Assembly: GCA_003255065.1 (NCBI GenBank)
Contig: QAOA01006868.1
Coordinates: 322,704 to 386,703 of the forward strand
Length of the DNA: 64,000 bases
Reading direction: 5' to 3'
Source of the DNA: Cercis canadensis
Lineage: Eukaryota > Streptophyta > Magnoliopsida > Fabales > Fabaceae
In this document: positions 11,943 through 25,300 of the stretch, piece by piece
How positions within the stretch are numbered: position 1 is the stretch's first letter
Layout: every line of letters starts with the position of its first letter
The notes under the pieces: model-generated
What the model was told of the DNA's origin: nothing
Databases searched by the model: none
The model's input: the letters and a program-made list of their open reading frames with translations, nothing else
Program-made: the position numbers and the translations under genes

Positions 11943-13162
11943 CTAACAAAACCTAATCAAGTAATTTGCTCCTTGGCAAGTGAAAGTGCTGGTTCCGTCA
12001 TCGTAGGCATAACTATAAGCCTGAGGACAAGCAGCCTTGAAAACCTTTGAATAATTGGTGGGTTGGCATGTCTTAGGGCTATTGAAGGCTCCAGTACAAC
12101 AAAACTCTGGCTTGTTAAATACCATACATGCACTCTTGCACCCAACAACCCTACCACCATTGTTCCTCAACTCCAACCCTTTAGGGCATATATTGTTCAA
12201 ATCTGAAAGGCATGTCACCGCCTTGCACCCCCCGGATCCCCCAGAAGGAGTGATTGAGACAGGCATGTTGTAACCATCAACAAGACTAACATCATAAAAA
12301 TCCATTGGGCTATCTAGTGTGAACTCTGCCAATGTAGCTGGTGGTGCTCCTCCTGCTCCACCACATTTGAGCTTCCCTCCACAGTCTCCTGTGATGCATG
12401 TACCGTTGCCGGAGCTGTCAAAGCTGCATCCACGCCGTCCCCAGAGGCGGCCAGACCACCCTTTTGGAGCAGTGATGCTTATGGTCTGGCCAGGTCTTAG
12501 CTCAACCCCACCATCCATTAGTTGAGGCTTTCCTGCTGCTGTTAAAATCCCAGGCCATATTGTGTTCCTACATCTATTTTGCAATGTGAAAACTGCTGCA
12601 TCCACTCCTGAAGAAAAAGAATCCCACAACAGATAATTGTCATAAAATAAAGTAAATTTTGGATGAAGACATTTACACAATCCCAANTGCTTATGGTCTG
12701 GCCAGGTCTTAGCTCAACCCCACCATCCATTAGTTGAGGCTTTCCTGCTGCTGTTAAAATCCCAGGCCATATTGTGTTCCTACATCTATTTTGCAATGTG
12801 AAAACTGCTGCATCCACTCCTGAAGAAAAAGGATCCCACAACAGATAATTGTCATAAAATAAAGTAAATTTTGGATGAAGACATTTGCACAATCCCAATC
12901 ACATGACATGAACAATTCTTCACAATTGCTCTATGTGGTGGAATTTGAGTTAGACAGAAAAAAAAAAAATTTAAATAGAAGATTCTACCACGCAGGACAA
13001 TTGTGAAAATTACTCATTAATGTCAAACAAAGACAACCTAGTAAAATAAAAAATTCAAATGAGAATGAAAGTATCATATAGATTGGAAAAAGAGAAAGTG
13101 TAATTGTTTGTACCTAAGAAGGAGAAGAGCAAGAGGAGAAAGGAAAGGTGTTTCAGTGCCAT
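11943..13162 (-). CDS. Thaumatin-like protein (PR-5 family), secreted
   Basis: Exon 1 is 13162-13114 and encodes MALKHLSFLLLLFSFL, a signal peptide likely cleaved near residue 20. Exon 2 is 12607-11943, giving 237 aa. The mature protein starts near AVFTLQNRC and has the thaumatin signature region GWSGRLWGRRGCSFD. It has sixteen cysteines, enough for the eight disulfides of the large TLP class, and acidic-cleft-type residues around DFYDVSLVDGYNMP. Family members are apoplastic, bind beta-glucans or have antifungal or osmotic-stress roles. The activity here is not shown by sequence. The start of exon 2 is present twice (12607 and 12819) because of a 211-bp duplication around the N at 12687. Only one copy is probably real, and the true intron is about 294 bp. 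A frame running through the N from the intron is not the protein's N-terminus. Confidence 0.94.
12476..12898 (-). repeat. 211-bp direct duplication around N inside TLP gene
   Basis: Copy A is 12476-12686 and copy B is 12688-12898, and both abut the N at 12687. They differ at two or so positions, for example a/g near 12619/12831 and a/g near 12675/12887. The duplicated unit is the 5' part of TLP exon 2 plus intron sequence. An end-to-end join of two alleles or contigs explains it better than a real tandem duplication. Confidence 0.88.
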
Positions 13163-13231
13163 GAGAGATCGATGCTTGTTTGGTGAAATCTGGAGTTTGT
13201 GAGTTTGCAACTTACAAGAAGTAGAGGGACA

Positions 13232-13239
13232 TATTTATA
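13232..13239 (-). promoter_or_regulatory. TATA box of TLP gene
   Basis: TATAAATA on the minus strand, about 70 bp upstream of the TLP start codon at 13162, is at a normal distance for a plant TATA box plus short leader. Confidence 0.6.
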
Positions 13240-16200
13240 AGCCGGAGAGGTTCAACAAAGAGCGTGTATGATATATATTTTAGAATATTTTGCTGAAACA
13301 AAGAAACAGAAAAGAAGGGGAAAAAGGTAAAGGTTATGTGTTGTGACAAGTGTTAAGTTGTCAACAGAAAGAACCAAAACAGATTCCGAGTATTTGTTTG
13401 TTTAAGTCAACCAAACAATCCGAAATTGAAGAGAACTACTTAGAAGCCGTAGGACAAATGGCATGTTTTATGGCCTTTGATTTTGATTTTCAGTTTGTTT
13501 AAGCTTTAAAATCCTCAAGTTAGAAGGAGGTAGATGGATGATTCTGAATAAGAGAATTGCTTAATTGGTCATAAAGTTGCAACGTGCCTATAATTTCAAT
13601 TTTTGTTGAATTTTCAGTTTTGCAGGACATTTAGCGAAGAAAACGCTGAATGCTCCATATCTGCTTTAATTAAATGGTTGTCATTCCAATAAATAATTTT
13701 CCATATTAGGCCCAAGGGTATATTGATCCTTCCAGTTTTTACTTTTTAAGGTAATATATTTCCTATAATTATTTGAAGGCTTGTGCTATTTTTACAGTAA
13801 TAATTACTAAATCATATTTAATTATGGATTAAAACACCCTTTAACTAAAACGAAAATAATTATATTGACTGATGGGGATCCCCTAAATTTAGCGAGACCC
13901 TCATTTGAAAGTAAAGAGTTTTTCTCCCTATTTCAAGAGGAACATTGCTATCTGAAACATTAATATCCATCATAGAAAAATAAATCGATTAAATCGAAAT
14001 TGTAGCTAAAGTATTAAAATAAATAAATAAACCGATTGAACAAATTATTGAAAACAAACATGGCTAACAATCTCACTATTCATGTTTAATTTTTAACTTT
14101 TCAACCATAATTTAAATCCATTCATATCACTTCATATTACAATACTAGAAAACATAGAATACCTTTGTCCTTCGTGCTATTTGTTTCAGGAGATTTTACT
14201 AAAAAAACATTCCAAATAATATATATGTAATTACTTTTTGACAAAAAACAAAATGGATAATTCATTTTAGAAACCATTTCTTGTGAAAAAAAAGTCATAA
14301 AATCTCTAGCATTTTCCTTCAAAGAATCATTATGTTAGATATTAACCTATTTTTATTTTATATAAAGTATAATTTAGTTTTATGTTATCGATCATGTCAT
14401 CGAAAAATTTCTTATATATCTATAAAAGTATAATCAAACACTTGCAACTTTTTTTTTTTTTTTAAGAAAATAGAAGAAAATGTACTAACTTGTTTCAACT
14501 TTTTGTATTTAACTAATCCAAAAGAAATTTTCTCTATTTAACTAACTTGTTTTATAAATGATTTGTTAATAGTTGTTATTCTTTTCAATAGTTATTACGT
14601 TTTATTTCTTTAATTATTTTTTCCTTCAACCAAAACATAAATATCCTAAACCATAATTTTATGTTAATTAAGGTTATAAGATTTGAGATTATCTTAGTAG
14701 TCAAATATAACTATTTGTGTTATGAGATTAATTTATGAGCGAGTTGAAATTACTTTAGTAGTCATATATAGCTATTTGTATTATGAGATTAATTCATAGA
14801 TGAGTTGAGATTAATTTAATGGTCATGAGTTGTTTGATGTTCTTGAGTAATTGAACTTATTTTAGGACTTACATATTTGCTCTTGCGAACTACTTAATTA
14901 AGGTCAATTGCATTGCACATTGAATACTTTGTCACTTAGTCAAATGAGACACGAGTTCCATAGACATATTGGTTTTGCTAATTTAGAACATGCAGGAGAC
15001 AATTGGATCATGTTAATAAGCACTTAAGTATATATTATCTTTGAATTTTATCATTTTAGATAGTAGTAATTGATCAAAGTTGCTAATATTGTAGTATAAC
15101 TTCTAAATTATTAAATCGGGCACATGGCTTTAAAATTGTTCACATTTTTATTGCATTATTAAATTAAATTAGAGTGATTTTTAATACCAAAAAAAGCTAC
15201 ATAGTAATTCAATTAGAGCACTTAGTTGCGAAAAATTCTTAGTTTTATCAAGATAATTTTATACCAAAGTCACTAGTACTATAATGTTTTTAAATTTGTT
15301 TTAAATTAATCCACATAATGATTAAATTAAGACACTAAAATGTAAAAAATATCTAGTTAGATGGAACTTCTAATTAATTAGAATCTCATTCTAAAATTTA
15401 GAGAGTGCTTTAAAACACAAGCTAAATATTTTTAGACTTTTATACATTTTCATAATATACAATAAGAATAATTAATGTAAATTTAGTTAAGCCATAAAAA
15501 AAATACTAAATCCTAAAATACATATTTCTTCCCATTCATATATTTTATACAAAAAAATTTCTGAAAAAATTAGAAGGGTACCATGTCAAAATTTATACAT
15601 AAATATTCTTAAAATCTAAAATTAAATTATTTAAGCATTTAAAATAAATAGAAGACTTCAATTTTGTTTTTTTTTTTAAAAATAACTTAAGTAACTTCGA
15701 GGGATTGCTTGTACTAAGGGGCACCGACCTCCTTCTTAAAGGAAATGTGGGGCATGGTTTTGTAATTCCTATTACTTCATGGACAATAACATAATTTCAT
15801 TAAATATCCATGCCTAATTTCTAATTACCCAATGAACCAAAAAGAGTTGAAAGGAGATAGAAATGAATATTCATGTGTCAAAGAAACTGATGTTTTGCCA
15901 ATCAAAGTATATATGGAGCAGCATGCTACTGAAAAACTTGAACAAATAATTTATCCATCATTTTATTGATCACAGTAGTATCAAATAAAAGCTACAGAAA
16001 ATTGTTGCACAAAATGTGATGTGCATTTGCTTCAACCCAATTGGCGTCTAAAATTGTTAGATACAAGGATTTATGTTAAAATGCAACAGTTATTACCCCT
16101 ATAAACCCCAAATATATCGTGTTTCCTGAAACATTTTCAGTGATTAGCCAGATGAAAAAGAGAATCAAATATTGTTCTTGTATCACAATTGCCTCAATTC

Positions 16201-16386
16201 ACTCTAAACGTCTAATATCTACCAAACCTCATGGGAAAAGGGAAGAGGAAACAAAATTTACTTGTAACCGCTTCTCAACACTCTTTAAAAGCTGAGCAGA
16301 GGAGTACCTGGTCAATCCAGCCATCTAAAAAAAGAATTTCTGATCTCAAATAATTCTACAGTCGCCAAGTTTTGATATTCGAAATC
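13240..16386. other. AT-rich intergenic DNA, no gene seen
   Basis: More than 3 kb lacks any exon I can support. It separates two minus-strand genes and holds the TLP promoter side and, at its high end, the 3' UTR of the FRIENDLY gene. It includes a two-copy direct repeat near 14685-14807. Confidence 0.6.
14685..14807 (+). repeat. Two diverged tandem units of about 61 bp
   Basis: Unit 1 (about 14685-14745) and unit 2 (about 14746-14807) share tagtagtca, ctatttgt, ttatgagattaat and gagttg in the same order. A partial third unit follows. No coding potential is seen. Confidence 0.6.
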
Positions 16387-19300
16387 TCAAGCCCCAGCCT
16401 TTGGTTTTGATTTTTGTTTCTTTGCATCCAATGATGCCAAACCTTTGCCTAATCCAACTGGGGCATTTTCTTCTTGCCCAGGTGCTGATTCGTCTTTTTT
16501 GCCATCGATTGTTGGATCATGTGAAGTAATGCCATTGGCTTCCTTCTTTGCATCCCCATTGTCCACAGCATCTGGAGTCATACCTGAATTTATGATATTG
16601 AGAAGCTGGGTGAGGGGTGGCAAAGCCTGTACGGGTACGCCATGTGGCCGTACCAAAAGGCCCCGTGCGGCAGCCTTCTTCCTTACTTCAGCAGCTGCAC
16701 GTTGAGCCCTTTCATCAACTCCCCTTCCTCTGGGTAGAGTATCACCAACAATGGATTTGTTTGCAGCAGCACCTGAGCTTCCAGACCCTCCAGCAACAGC
16801 AGCAGCTTGGAATGCATGTATCAAATCAGGATGTGCCTGGCATTATACAAAAAATTCCAAATTTCAGTACAAGTTGCAACATGAGAAAGATGCAGAAAAG
16901 TTGAGGATCAGGTATCCTCAAGAAACTAATTTGAGAACAAGGTGAAACCATTTCTAGCATGCTCAGAAGCATATGAGGTCCCTTTTCCTCAAGGAAAATG
17001 AAAATTTTAAGGGAGTATAATATAAATCTGGATAATGTCACCAAATTTCTGTGAATGTTTGAATCGTATAATTTACATGAAATCACCAATGAAAGAATCA
17101 AAACAAATGAAACAAACTAGAAAGTCATGACTAATAGAAGCTTGACCAAAAATTCCACAAAACTATTAAAGATCTCCTTCCTTTATATCCATACAGTTAC
17201 TATTCTTATTCTCTCAGTGCAATAGAAAGAAATATATATTTTAGTATTAGCTACCAAATACAATGAGACAATATTGCATGATAAATAAAAGGAAAAGAAA
17301 AATAACCTTCAAGATATCAATAGCCTTCTGAGCAGAAGCTGCATTCAGAGCTTGGCCCTTTTGCTTTTGTGCATTCATCTGTCAAAATAAGATAAGTAAA
17401 ATGTGAATCATATGCCGCTAGCAAAATATAATCAGTTGTTTGCATGTCATTCTTGAGAAACGCATTCCTGAGCAAGTGATTCTTGCTAAAGTGATGCCAA
17501 CTGAGAATGTATCAGATTGCACACTGAACAACACCTTTCTGGGAACAGTACAGATACCTGTAGCTCACGCATCTTAAATGTCTTCATCCAGTTTTGCGAG
17601 TCACGTGTCCTTGAATCATCTTCACCAAGTTGTTTGACAAGTATATCATATGTTTTCTTCTCATGCTGTCACACCAAAATCCAGATCAGTCAAATGCAGA
17701 CTGATAATTCTTGAAATACAAAATTACCACTTACATACCTGGTGAGAGAGCTTGAAAGCACCCATACAATTAAATGCAATCGCTAGAGCATGATAACAAA
17801 CAGCGGTTTGAATATGTTCCTCTCCAAGAAGCCTTTCATTCTTCTTTAAAGCTTCTTGCAGATATCGAAGAGCCGTGTTCATCTTTCCTATATCTTGGTA
17901 CATCATTGCAACATTAATAAAAGTTGCTGCAACATCAGGATGATCTGGGCCTGATGACAAACTTAGTAGGAGCAAGGCGCGGGACATGTGGCGAAGAGCA
18001 AGTTCTGTTTGGTTAAGTCCGTGGTAGAAAAGAGCCATATTGCCATAACTGCAATAACATTATTACTTACAGATTAAACAATGTTCCATAGCATACTGTT
18101 CAGTAACATATAGCTAAGGTTTTCTGTAACTTTCTATCCTAACTTTTATGCTTTTCCTGTTATGAGATCCCAATTTGGCTAATATTACTAAATTATAAAA
18201 AATAATATACAAACAGACAAAATGTAACAAAATATAGAACCCCAATATGGAAGATGAACAAAGATTAATAGAACAGGGAATGCCTGTGAGCAGTGTCAGG
18301 ATGATCTAGACCAAGACAACGTTCATTAATAATTAGCTCCTTGTGTTGTTGCATAATAGCTCCAGCCATGTCTCCAGCATGATACAAAACCATGGCAAGG
18401 TACCTGAAATTTTCATAAAGATAGCACATTCAGATAATTTCAGGAATTAAATACATCACATGCAAATATATTATTTGAATGTTTATAAATAGACTCTAAT
18501 AGTTTATAAGAAAGAGAACACCAAAAATAATTGGCTATATATCATTTAATTTATTAGGCATAATAACTGAAAATCATATAATGATAACAAGAGAATTAGT
18601 TCCAAATATATTACCCAAGAGTAAAGCATGATGGCATGCAAATCATAATTATGCTAAAGAGCACAAACTTTAAAATCAACTACAATCAATCTAAACCAAG
18701 AACATGCACACGACTACAGATAAATATCAACATACCGACAGCAATTAGCAACCTCCCGATGCATTGGACCAGTAACCTGCAGTCCAATAAATAACAATTA
18801 TTTTATGCACAAAAATCTCTTCCAAGAGAGATCAAAGAAGACAGAATTTCATGCCTGCTGTAGAATAGAGAATGCCTCCGAAAATAAAGTGTAGGCTTCA
18901 CTTAGCATGCCCTGCACCAGAAAGGATTATACAGCTTAAACACATTGTTCAAAGAAACAATAAATCAAGCACCAACCTGCTGCAAATTTATGTTTTCAAC
19001 AAAAGACAGAGCCATTTCGACTTGGCATAGTTTTCTATTTTTACTTGTGAAATTATAATTGTTATAATTAATTTTGTTACAGTAACACATTCATATAAGA
19101 GAATGCCATCTTCAGCAGTATAGTTTCTTTAATTCACTAAAGTTTGACCTCAAGATGACTGAACAATTATATCAAAAAATTTGGATTGGCAATCCTCCAC
19201 ACTACTGCACCCAAAATATAAAATCAATGTTAAATGCATATACATCCAACACTGTGACATAACATCCAAAGAAATTTGCAGATACAAATAACTATATAAT

Positions 19301-22300
19301 TTACAAACTACATATGTAAGTATCCATGATATACTCAGAAACAATAAAATATGTTGAGTACCTCAGCCAATTGAAGTTTTCCTGTTTCCACAAGTTCCTT
19401 GGCTTCTGAACACACAGGAACTGAATGCTTGATAACGGGACGGAGATCCAAGACATCTGATGTTTGGAAGGGGGATGTAGAATTAAGATCATACTTACGA
19501 GCTGCAATGGTTATGCCTACCTGTAAACCAAGGTTTTAATCAAGCCGCTGAAACCCACTCAATAATGCTTAGCAGATAAACATAAAAGAGAATAATGGTG
19601 ACGAGATAAGAATAACCAATTTACAACTAACACATCAGTGTAATAGTGGTTAACATGAGTTTTCTTCAATGACTATTCACAAGAATCACCATAACACTAT
19701 TATCCATATTAAACACCATTTTTTACAGCATGTGAAAATTAACACATGCACAGCACAAGTGATCAAAGCTAAAAGATTAAACTAACAATATAAATTTAAT
19801 AAGAATTAACAATACTTTCAAAGGCCACAAGGATAATAAATCACATCCTTTTGTGACATGTATAAGAAAACACAACGTTAAGATGAGAAATTTTTCACGC
19901 GATGCAAACAATACCAAGCAAGCATAAATCTAGAAAACAAAGAATAAAGAGGTAGTATTTTTCAAATAATTTGTGCCATCAGAAGTATTGAAACAGAATA
20001 AAGGTCAGACCAATAAAAATCATTTGCATCACTACATACCTTTTGACACAGATTTCGTAGAACAGAAGTTTTCTTTACACGTGACCTTGCATCATCTGGC
20101 AACTCAAACTGCATCAAAGAGCATCATAATTCAAATATATACCAATAGAATTAGAAATGAGAAATAAAGAAGGAAACAAGAAAGGTGTTCAGAGGTCTAA
20201 CAGTCCCTTTTATCTTTCTTAGAATCAAATGACATAAGATCCAAGACCAATTTGCACACTCCATTAGTAGAATGTGAACACAAATAATATAGTACTAAGG
20301 AACTCCACAATATGACAACCACCATAACCAATAAAACAGTTGAAATAACAGTGTGTACTTTAAGTCCAGATGTGCCTTAGACAGATTGGAACTACTGAAC
20401 CTCATAGCAGCATTTCCATTGTCTCATTAATTCAGGTAGTGACAACTGATACTAGGTTAGACAATTGATACCTTATATTTGACAATTGCAAATTCTTGAA
20501 TGTCAGACCAAAGAGCTTCAGAGCTTATATTCATATACAAAGGTTGACTCTTTCTTGAAGATGCCCTGCCTTTCCATCGTGCTTGGCCCCTAGAATGCTT
20601 TCCAGAAGAATGATGCCCTCCGGGTTCCTATAAATTATAGAACAAAAGGCAAGGATGGAGAATTCCTCATCAGCATACTAAATTACAAGCTAATTAGCTT
20701 GAACTTTAGAGATTATCGAGTTCTACAGGAAAACAGAAAGGTTTCACAAAAAAAAAATGTGTACTTACTGCCTAAGGAGACAAGGCAGTACAAACCATTC
20801 CAACCATATTGGACATACCTTTTTAGGAGCCCGGGACTGTGTGCTACTAGCAGTTACTTTTCCACCAAGAGCTTGACAACTTCCAAATAGAGAGTTCAAG
20901 AAATGAGATATTGCTGGGGCAAGATCATGATCCTCTGTGTCTCTCAGTATATCCTGCCAAATAAATGATTGCAAAAGGAAAACTACGTGTATCAGAGCAT
21001 AATATTAACAATTACACAAGTACTCAGGGAGAGCAGGAAGAGCAATTTCTCAGTGCAAGTAGATTTGTTGGTATTAAAAATACACGTGTGTTTAGGAAAA
21101 GCAGGCATGCAACTTTCTCAGCACAAGTGGATTTGATGGTGTTCAAATACAGCTGATCCTCTGTATATCAAAGTATTCATACTCAATCTTCAGTAACAAT
21201 GAAGCAACCAGAGTATCCACTTATTTGTTTGGCCAAACAAGGGGAACACAAGATGTAAAAACTAAAAACTATAATAATAAGAAGTTAGTAGTTTAGACAT
21301 GGACACATAATCACTTTTAAGTGTTGAATGTGCAGTTAAATGTAATTAAGTGAACAGGGGACATGCATGACAAAAATGGTAACTAGCAATCTTTGACAAC
21401 GAGCAAGTAGGAACAAAGTCTCCTGATCTCAAGTTAAATATATTTATTTTAACAATAGCTTGAGGTTTGAACAAGGATTGTCAAGCTTCAAGCATTCACA
21501 TGTCAAATATATATACAGTGACGAACAAATATCTGGATATTAGACACCTCCCCTATTGAATGATTCCAAAGGAAAAGATTGGACATGTTTTAGCAAGAAA
21601 GTAAAAGATCAAAATGCACCTTCAGATTTGAAGAATCCAAAGAAGAAATGAAAAACTAGAGAGGTAAATGAAAAGTTATAGTAGGGTATATAGTTATCAC
21701 CTTGATAATGTGCTTGACAGATCTGACAACAATCTCATTAGTACAAAGATCCCACAGATGAGGTAGATGTTTAGTCCCTTCAGCCACCTTTTGCAAAAAA
21801 GAAAAAGGGGCATATCAGAAACAATATAAGAATTATCAAATGACAAGAAAAAGAAACGTGAATTAAATAACTAAACAGAGCAGCACTTAATTCATATTAA
21901 TTTTGAACAACTTCTGCATAAAATCATTACATAATGCTTACTTTTCCAATATAACGAATATTAATTCCATGAGCATGGAGTGCTTCAGTTAATGTCTGGC
22001 CATCCATAGGTGAAACTTCGAGTGTGCAAAGATCTTGTATAAACTTTGGAAGCACTACATCAGTAAGATATAGACTAACTTTCTTCACATTGTCTTCATC
22101 AGCTGCAATTTCCTGGTAATTATGATGTAATGGAGCAATATAAGTAAACCCTGAATGCAAAAGTACATTATAACATTTTCAATCTTTTAATTAAATTAAA
22201 AGTACATTATAACATTTTCAGCAGAAAAGACACACACAGGGAGTTGGGAGGTAGATAGATGAATGGAAAAATACATAAACAGACAGACAAAGAGAAACAA

Positions 22301-25300
22301 AAATAAACAGGCATAGATAAAGGCAAAGTAAGGTCCAGAGGAAACCTCTTGACTCCCAGCTAGTTTGAACTCGGTGAAGACATTAGGGTTAAAAACAATT
22401 TCCTCACGATGATCAGAGCCTTCAGCAGATGAAGCAAGTTCTTTGACATCCCCAGTCTTCTCTTCCTTTGTTAAATCCTGCAGAGGGTGATCAAAGGGCA
22501 TACCTACGGTTAATAGTTGCTATATTGGACTTATTCACCAACAAAAATATCACTATCAGTCTCAAACTAATAGCCAGTCAAATCATTTGATATGATACTG
22601 AGTTTGTCACAGAATAAACCCAAAGAATAGGATGCTTCCAATATATGGTTGTTTTACCCCAAGACTATGAATCAAACATACAAAGCACAAACATTTGTCT
22701 TTATCTACATATTATTCAATACAAAACTACCATGTATTGCTGTTAAAGTTTCCTGCAGAATCTAGCAAGACTGTATCGCCACCATGTCGTAATGTGCACA
22801 CACAAGCACATGCAACAAAGTGACTTCAACACCACATCAACTTTAAACAAGTAGATTATTTTCAGAATACAGATGCAGATTGTGCAAGTACAAACCATAA
22901 CACATGGTGACTTTTAAAAACAAACTATGCTTTAGCACACATACAAAGACACAACAATGCAAAGTCTAGCTCATCCTCAAACAGGAAGTGGAGAAAAGGA
23001 TTTGACTCGAAAATACAACTCTCACCTGCATGTCAACATCAGCAACATCTTGAGAACCAGTGGCCACATTCTCTGCTTCCTGCTTGTCAACATCAGCAAC
23101 ATCTTGAGAATCAGTGGCTATATTCTCTGCTTCTTGAGGATTAGATTCCTTAGGTTTTGATGTCTCTACTGCTTGGGCCTATTCCCACAGAGTATGCTAT
23201 GAGAAAATGAACAACAAAGCAAACCCTGAAAATAATGTTGATATTTGAGTATCACAGTTACCTGGCAAAAGGCAGTAATTAATTCTGGTCTCAATATACA
23301 AAATCGAGAACCAGGCCCAGTGTAGTTTGCATCACGAGGAGTTACCCTCAACAAATCTAGAAGATAGTGCCTGATTAGGTTTTAAAAAAAGAAGCGCATC
23401 AGTGCATAGAACAATACACAGTAGTTTACACAAATTCAAGTTTGTGAAATACTAAATTTGAAAGTTGCAACTATTCATATCTGGTTAAGAAAATTCCAAT
23501 GTATGTGTTCAACAACTTTCTTCAACCATGAATAACATGTAAAAGAAAGCTAGAATTGAGTTACAAAAGAATTTAAATGAAACAATGTACAATTCATAAT
23601 CATCAGTATAGTTGGAAATGATGCCTGTCCTATAAAGCACATGAAATTTTGCAAAGAGAAAGCCAACTAAGCGTGTAACTACCTGTCATCACCACCAACA
23701 ATGCCCTTGCATTCCACCGGTGCAGCTAATTTGAAAAGATTTCCAGATCCATCAAGGACCGAATGTTCCTTCAAATGAAGGCGTTTGGCAGCCTCTAACA
23801 CCTAAAATAAGAAAAAATTAGAAGATGTACAAAAGAAATTCTTTTGATACAGACTTCATAATAGAAGAAAGTCCAAAAAAGAATGCAGAGTTAAAACTTA
23901 CAGATAATACCGTCTAAAACATTTTTTTTCCATTAACAACAAATGTTGCAAATAATTATTATTAACCCCAAGTAAAAATGATATCACCTGCCCAACAGTT
24001 CTAATAAATGATGAGAAGTCAAATATGATAGCCTCAAAAGAACAAATTTCGTATCTTCCTTACCTTAGAATGAAAATCTTCATTCCAGCAAATTTTCTTT
24101 CCATTGTCAACAGAGCCATACAAAAGAGAGTCTGACTTGTCCCCTTGAAGAATGCCTGGCAAGACACTCTGCAGAAGCATATATAAGTTAAAAGTTGAAA
24201 GACCGAAAATTTAAATTGTGAAAATGGGTTCACAATTTTATAAGCCAACTCTCAAAATATATAAATTAGTATAGCAATTGTCTTTCATAATCAATACGGG
24301 ATTATAAATAGCAACCACATTGGGAATAGGATAAAGTCAAACATCTTGGAGGGACCAGTAATAAATTAAATTTATAAACTTATACCCAATCATTAGTTGG
24401 ATTTTCTACAGAAAGTAGAAATTTAACCCATATCTCTACACACCTGGGCAACCACTCTATGACCTCTGTAGTCAATTATACCCATAGCGAGATTATAAAG
24501 TCCAGGGACATCAGCTTCCTGGTAAGCCTTGGTGCCTTTCAAATCATTATTTGCAGAAGCATATGTGGCCTGCTCACTCTCAGCCAACTGAGTTTCAAGG
24601 GGAATATCACAGGTGACTTCCAAGGTATTAATATTATCTTCTGAACTTGAATTGTCATCTTTTTGCCCATTGGCAATCTGACTGTCTCCACGAAGTGAAT
24701 TAAAAGAAGCTTTTTCAGAAGAACTGTGCAAAGTGCCAGTGCTCAATGTTTTTGAATTAGCATCTCCACGTTTCTTTGACAGCTGCTCAAGGTCAGCATC
24801 AACAGCAAAACTAAAGAATATATTGTTGTGCACATACCTATTTCCAAAACAAAGACATAAATTACACTGCCAAGCCAACAACTAATGGCATATAAAGGGA
24901 AACTTGTGGGGACAGGAAAGCACTAAAAAAGATGCAAGACTAAACAACTATGACCATCACAAAATATGACCTAGATTATATAAACAAATCAAATACTACT
25001 AGAATTGACGTATTATACACGAGACAACCATGTAATGAATGTGTTATTCACAAAGCAAATATTTGCTTTATGGCTCAAGGGAGGAGTATATTCATTGCCA
25101 CCATAAATAATCACCAAAATCTATTACTTCACAACTTTTAGACAACTCCCAACCCCAGCTACCAGAACAAACAAGGACATTATGTAACATGCAGCCCCCA
25201 TAAGAGCATACTTAAAAACCTAGCATGCAAATATCCTTAACAAATTGCTTAACTTTAGAAGGGTTTAAGTCCCACTAACATGTGAAAGCATTCTGGGTCA

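Noticed and set aside
12542..12898. Second thaumatin-like start (MGLCKCLHPKF) as a separate gene or N-terminus
   Set aside because: It is translated intron plus a duplicated exon start around the N at 12687. The real N-terminus is the signal peptide exon at 13162-13114.
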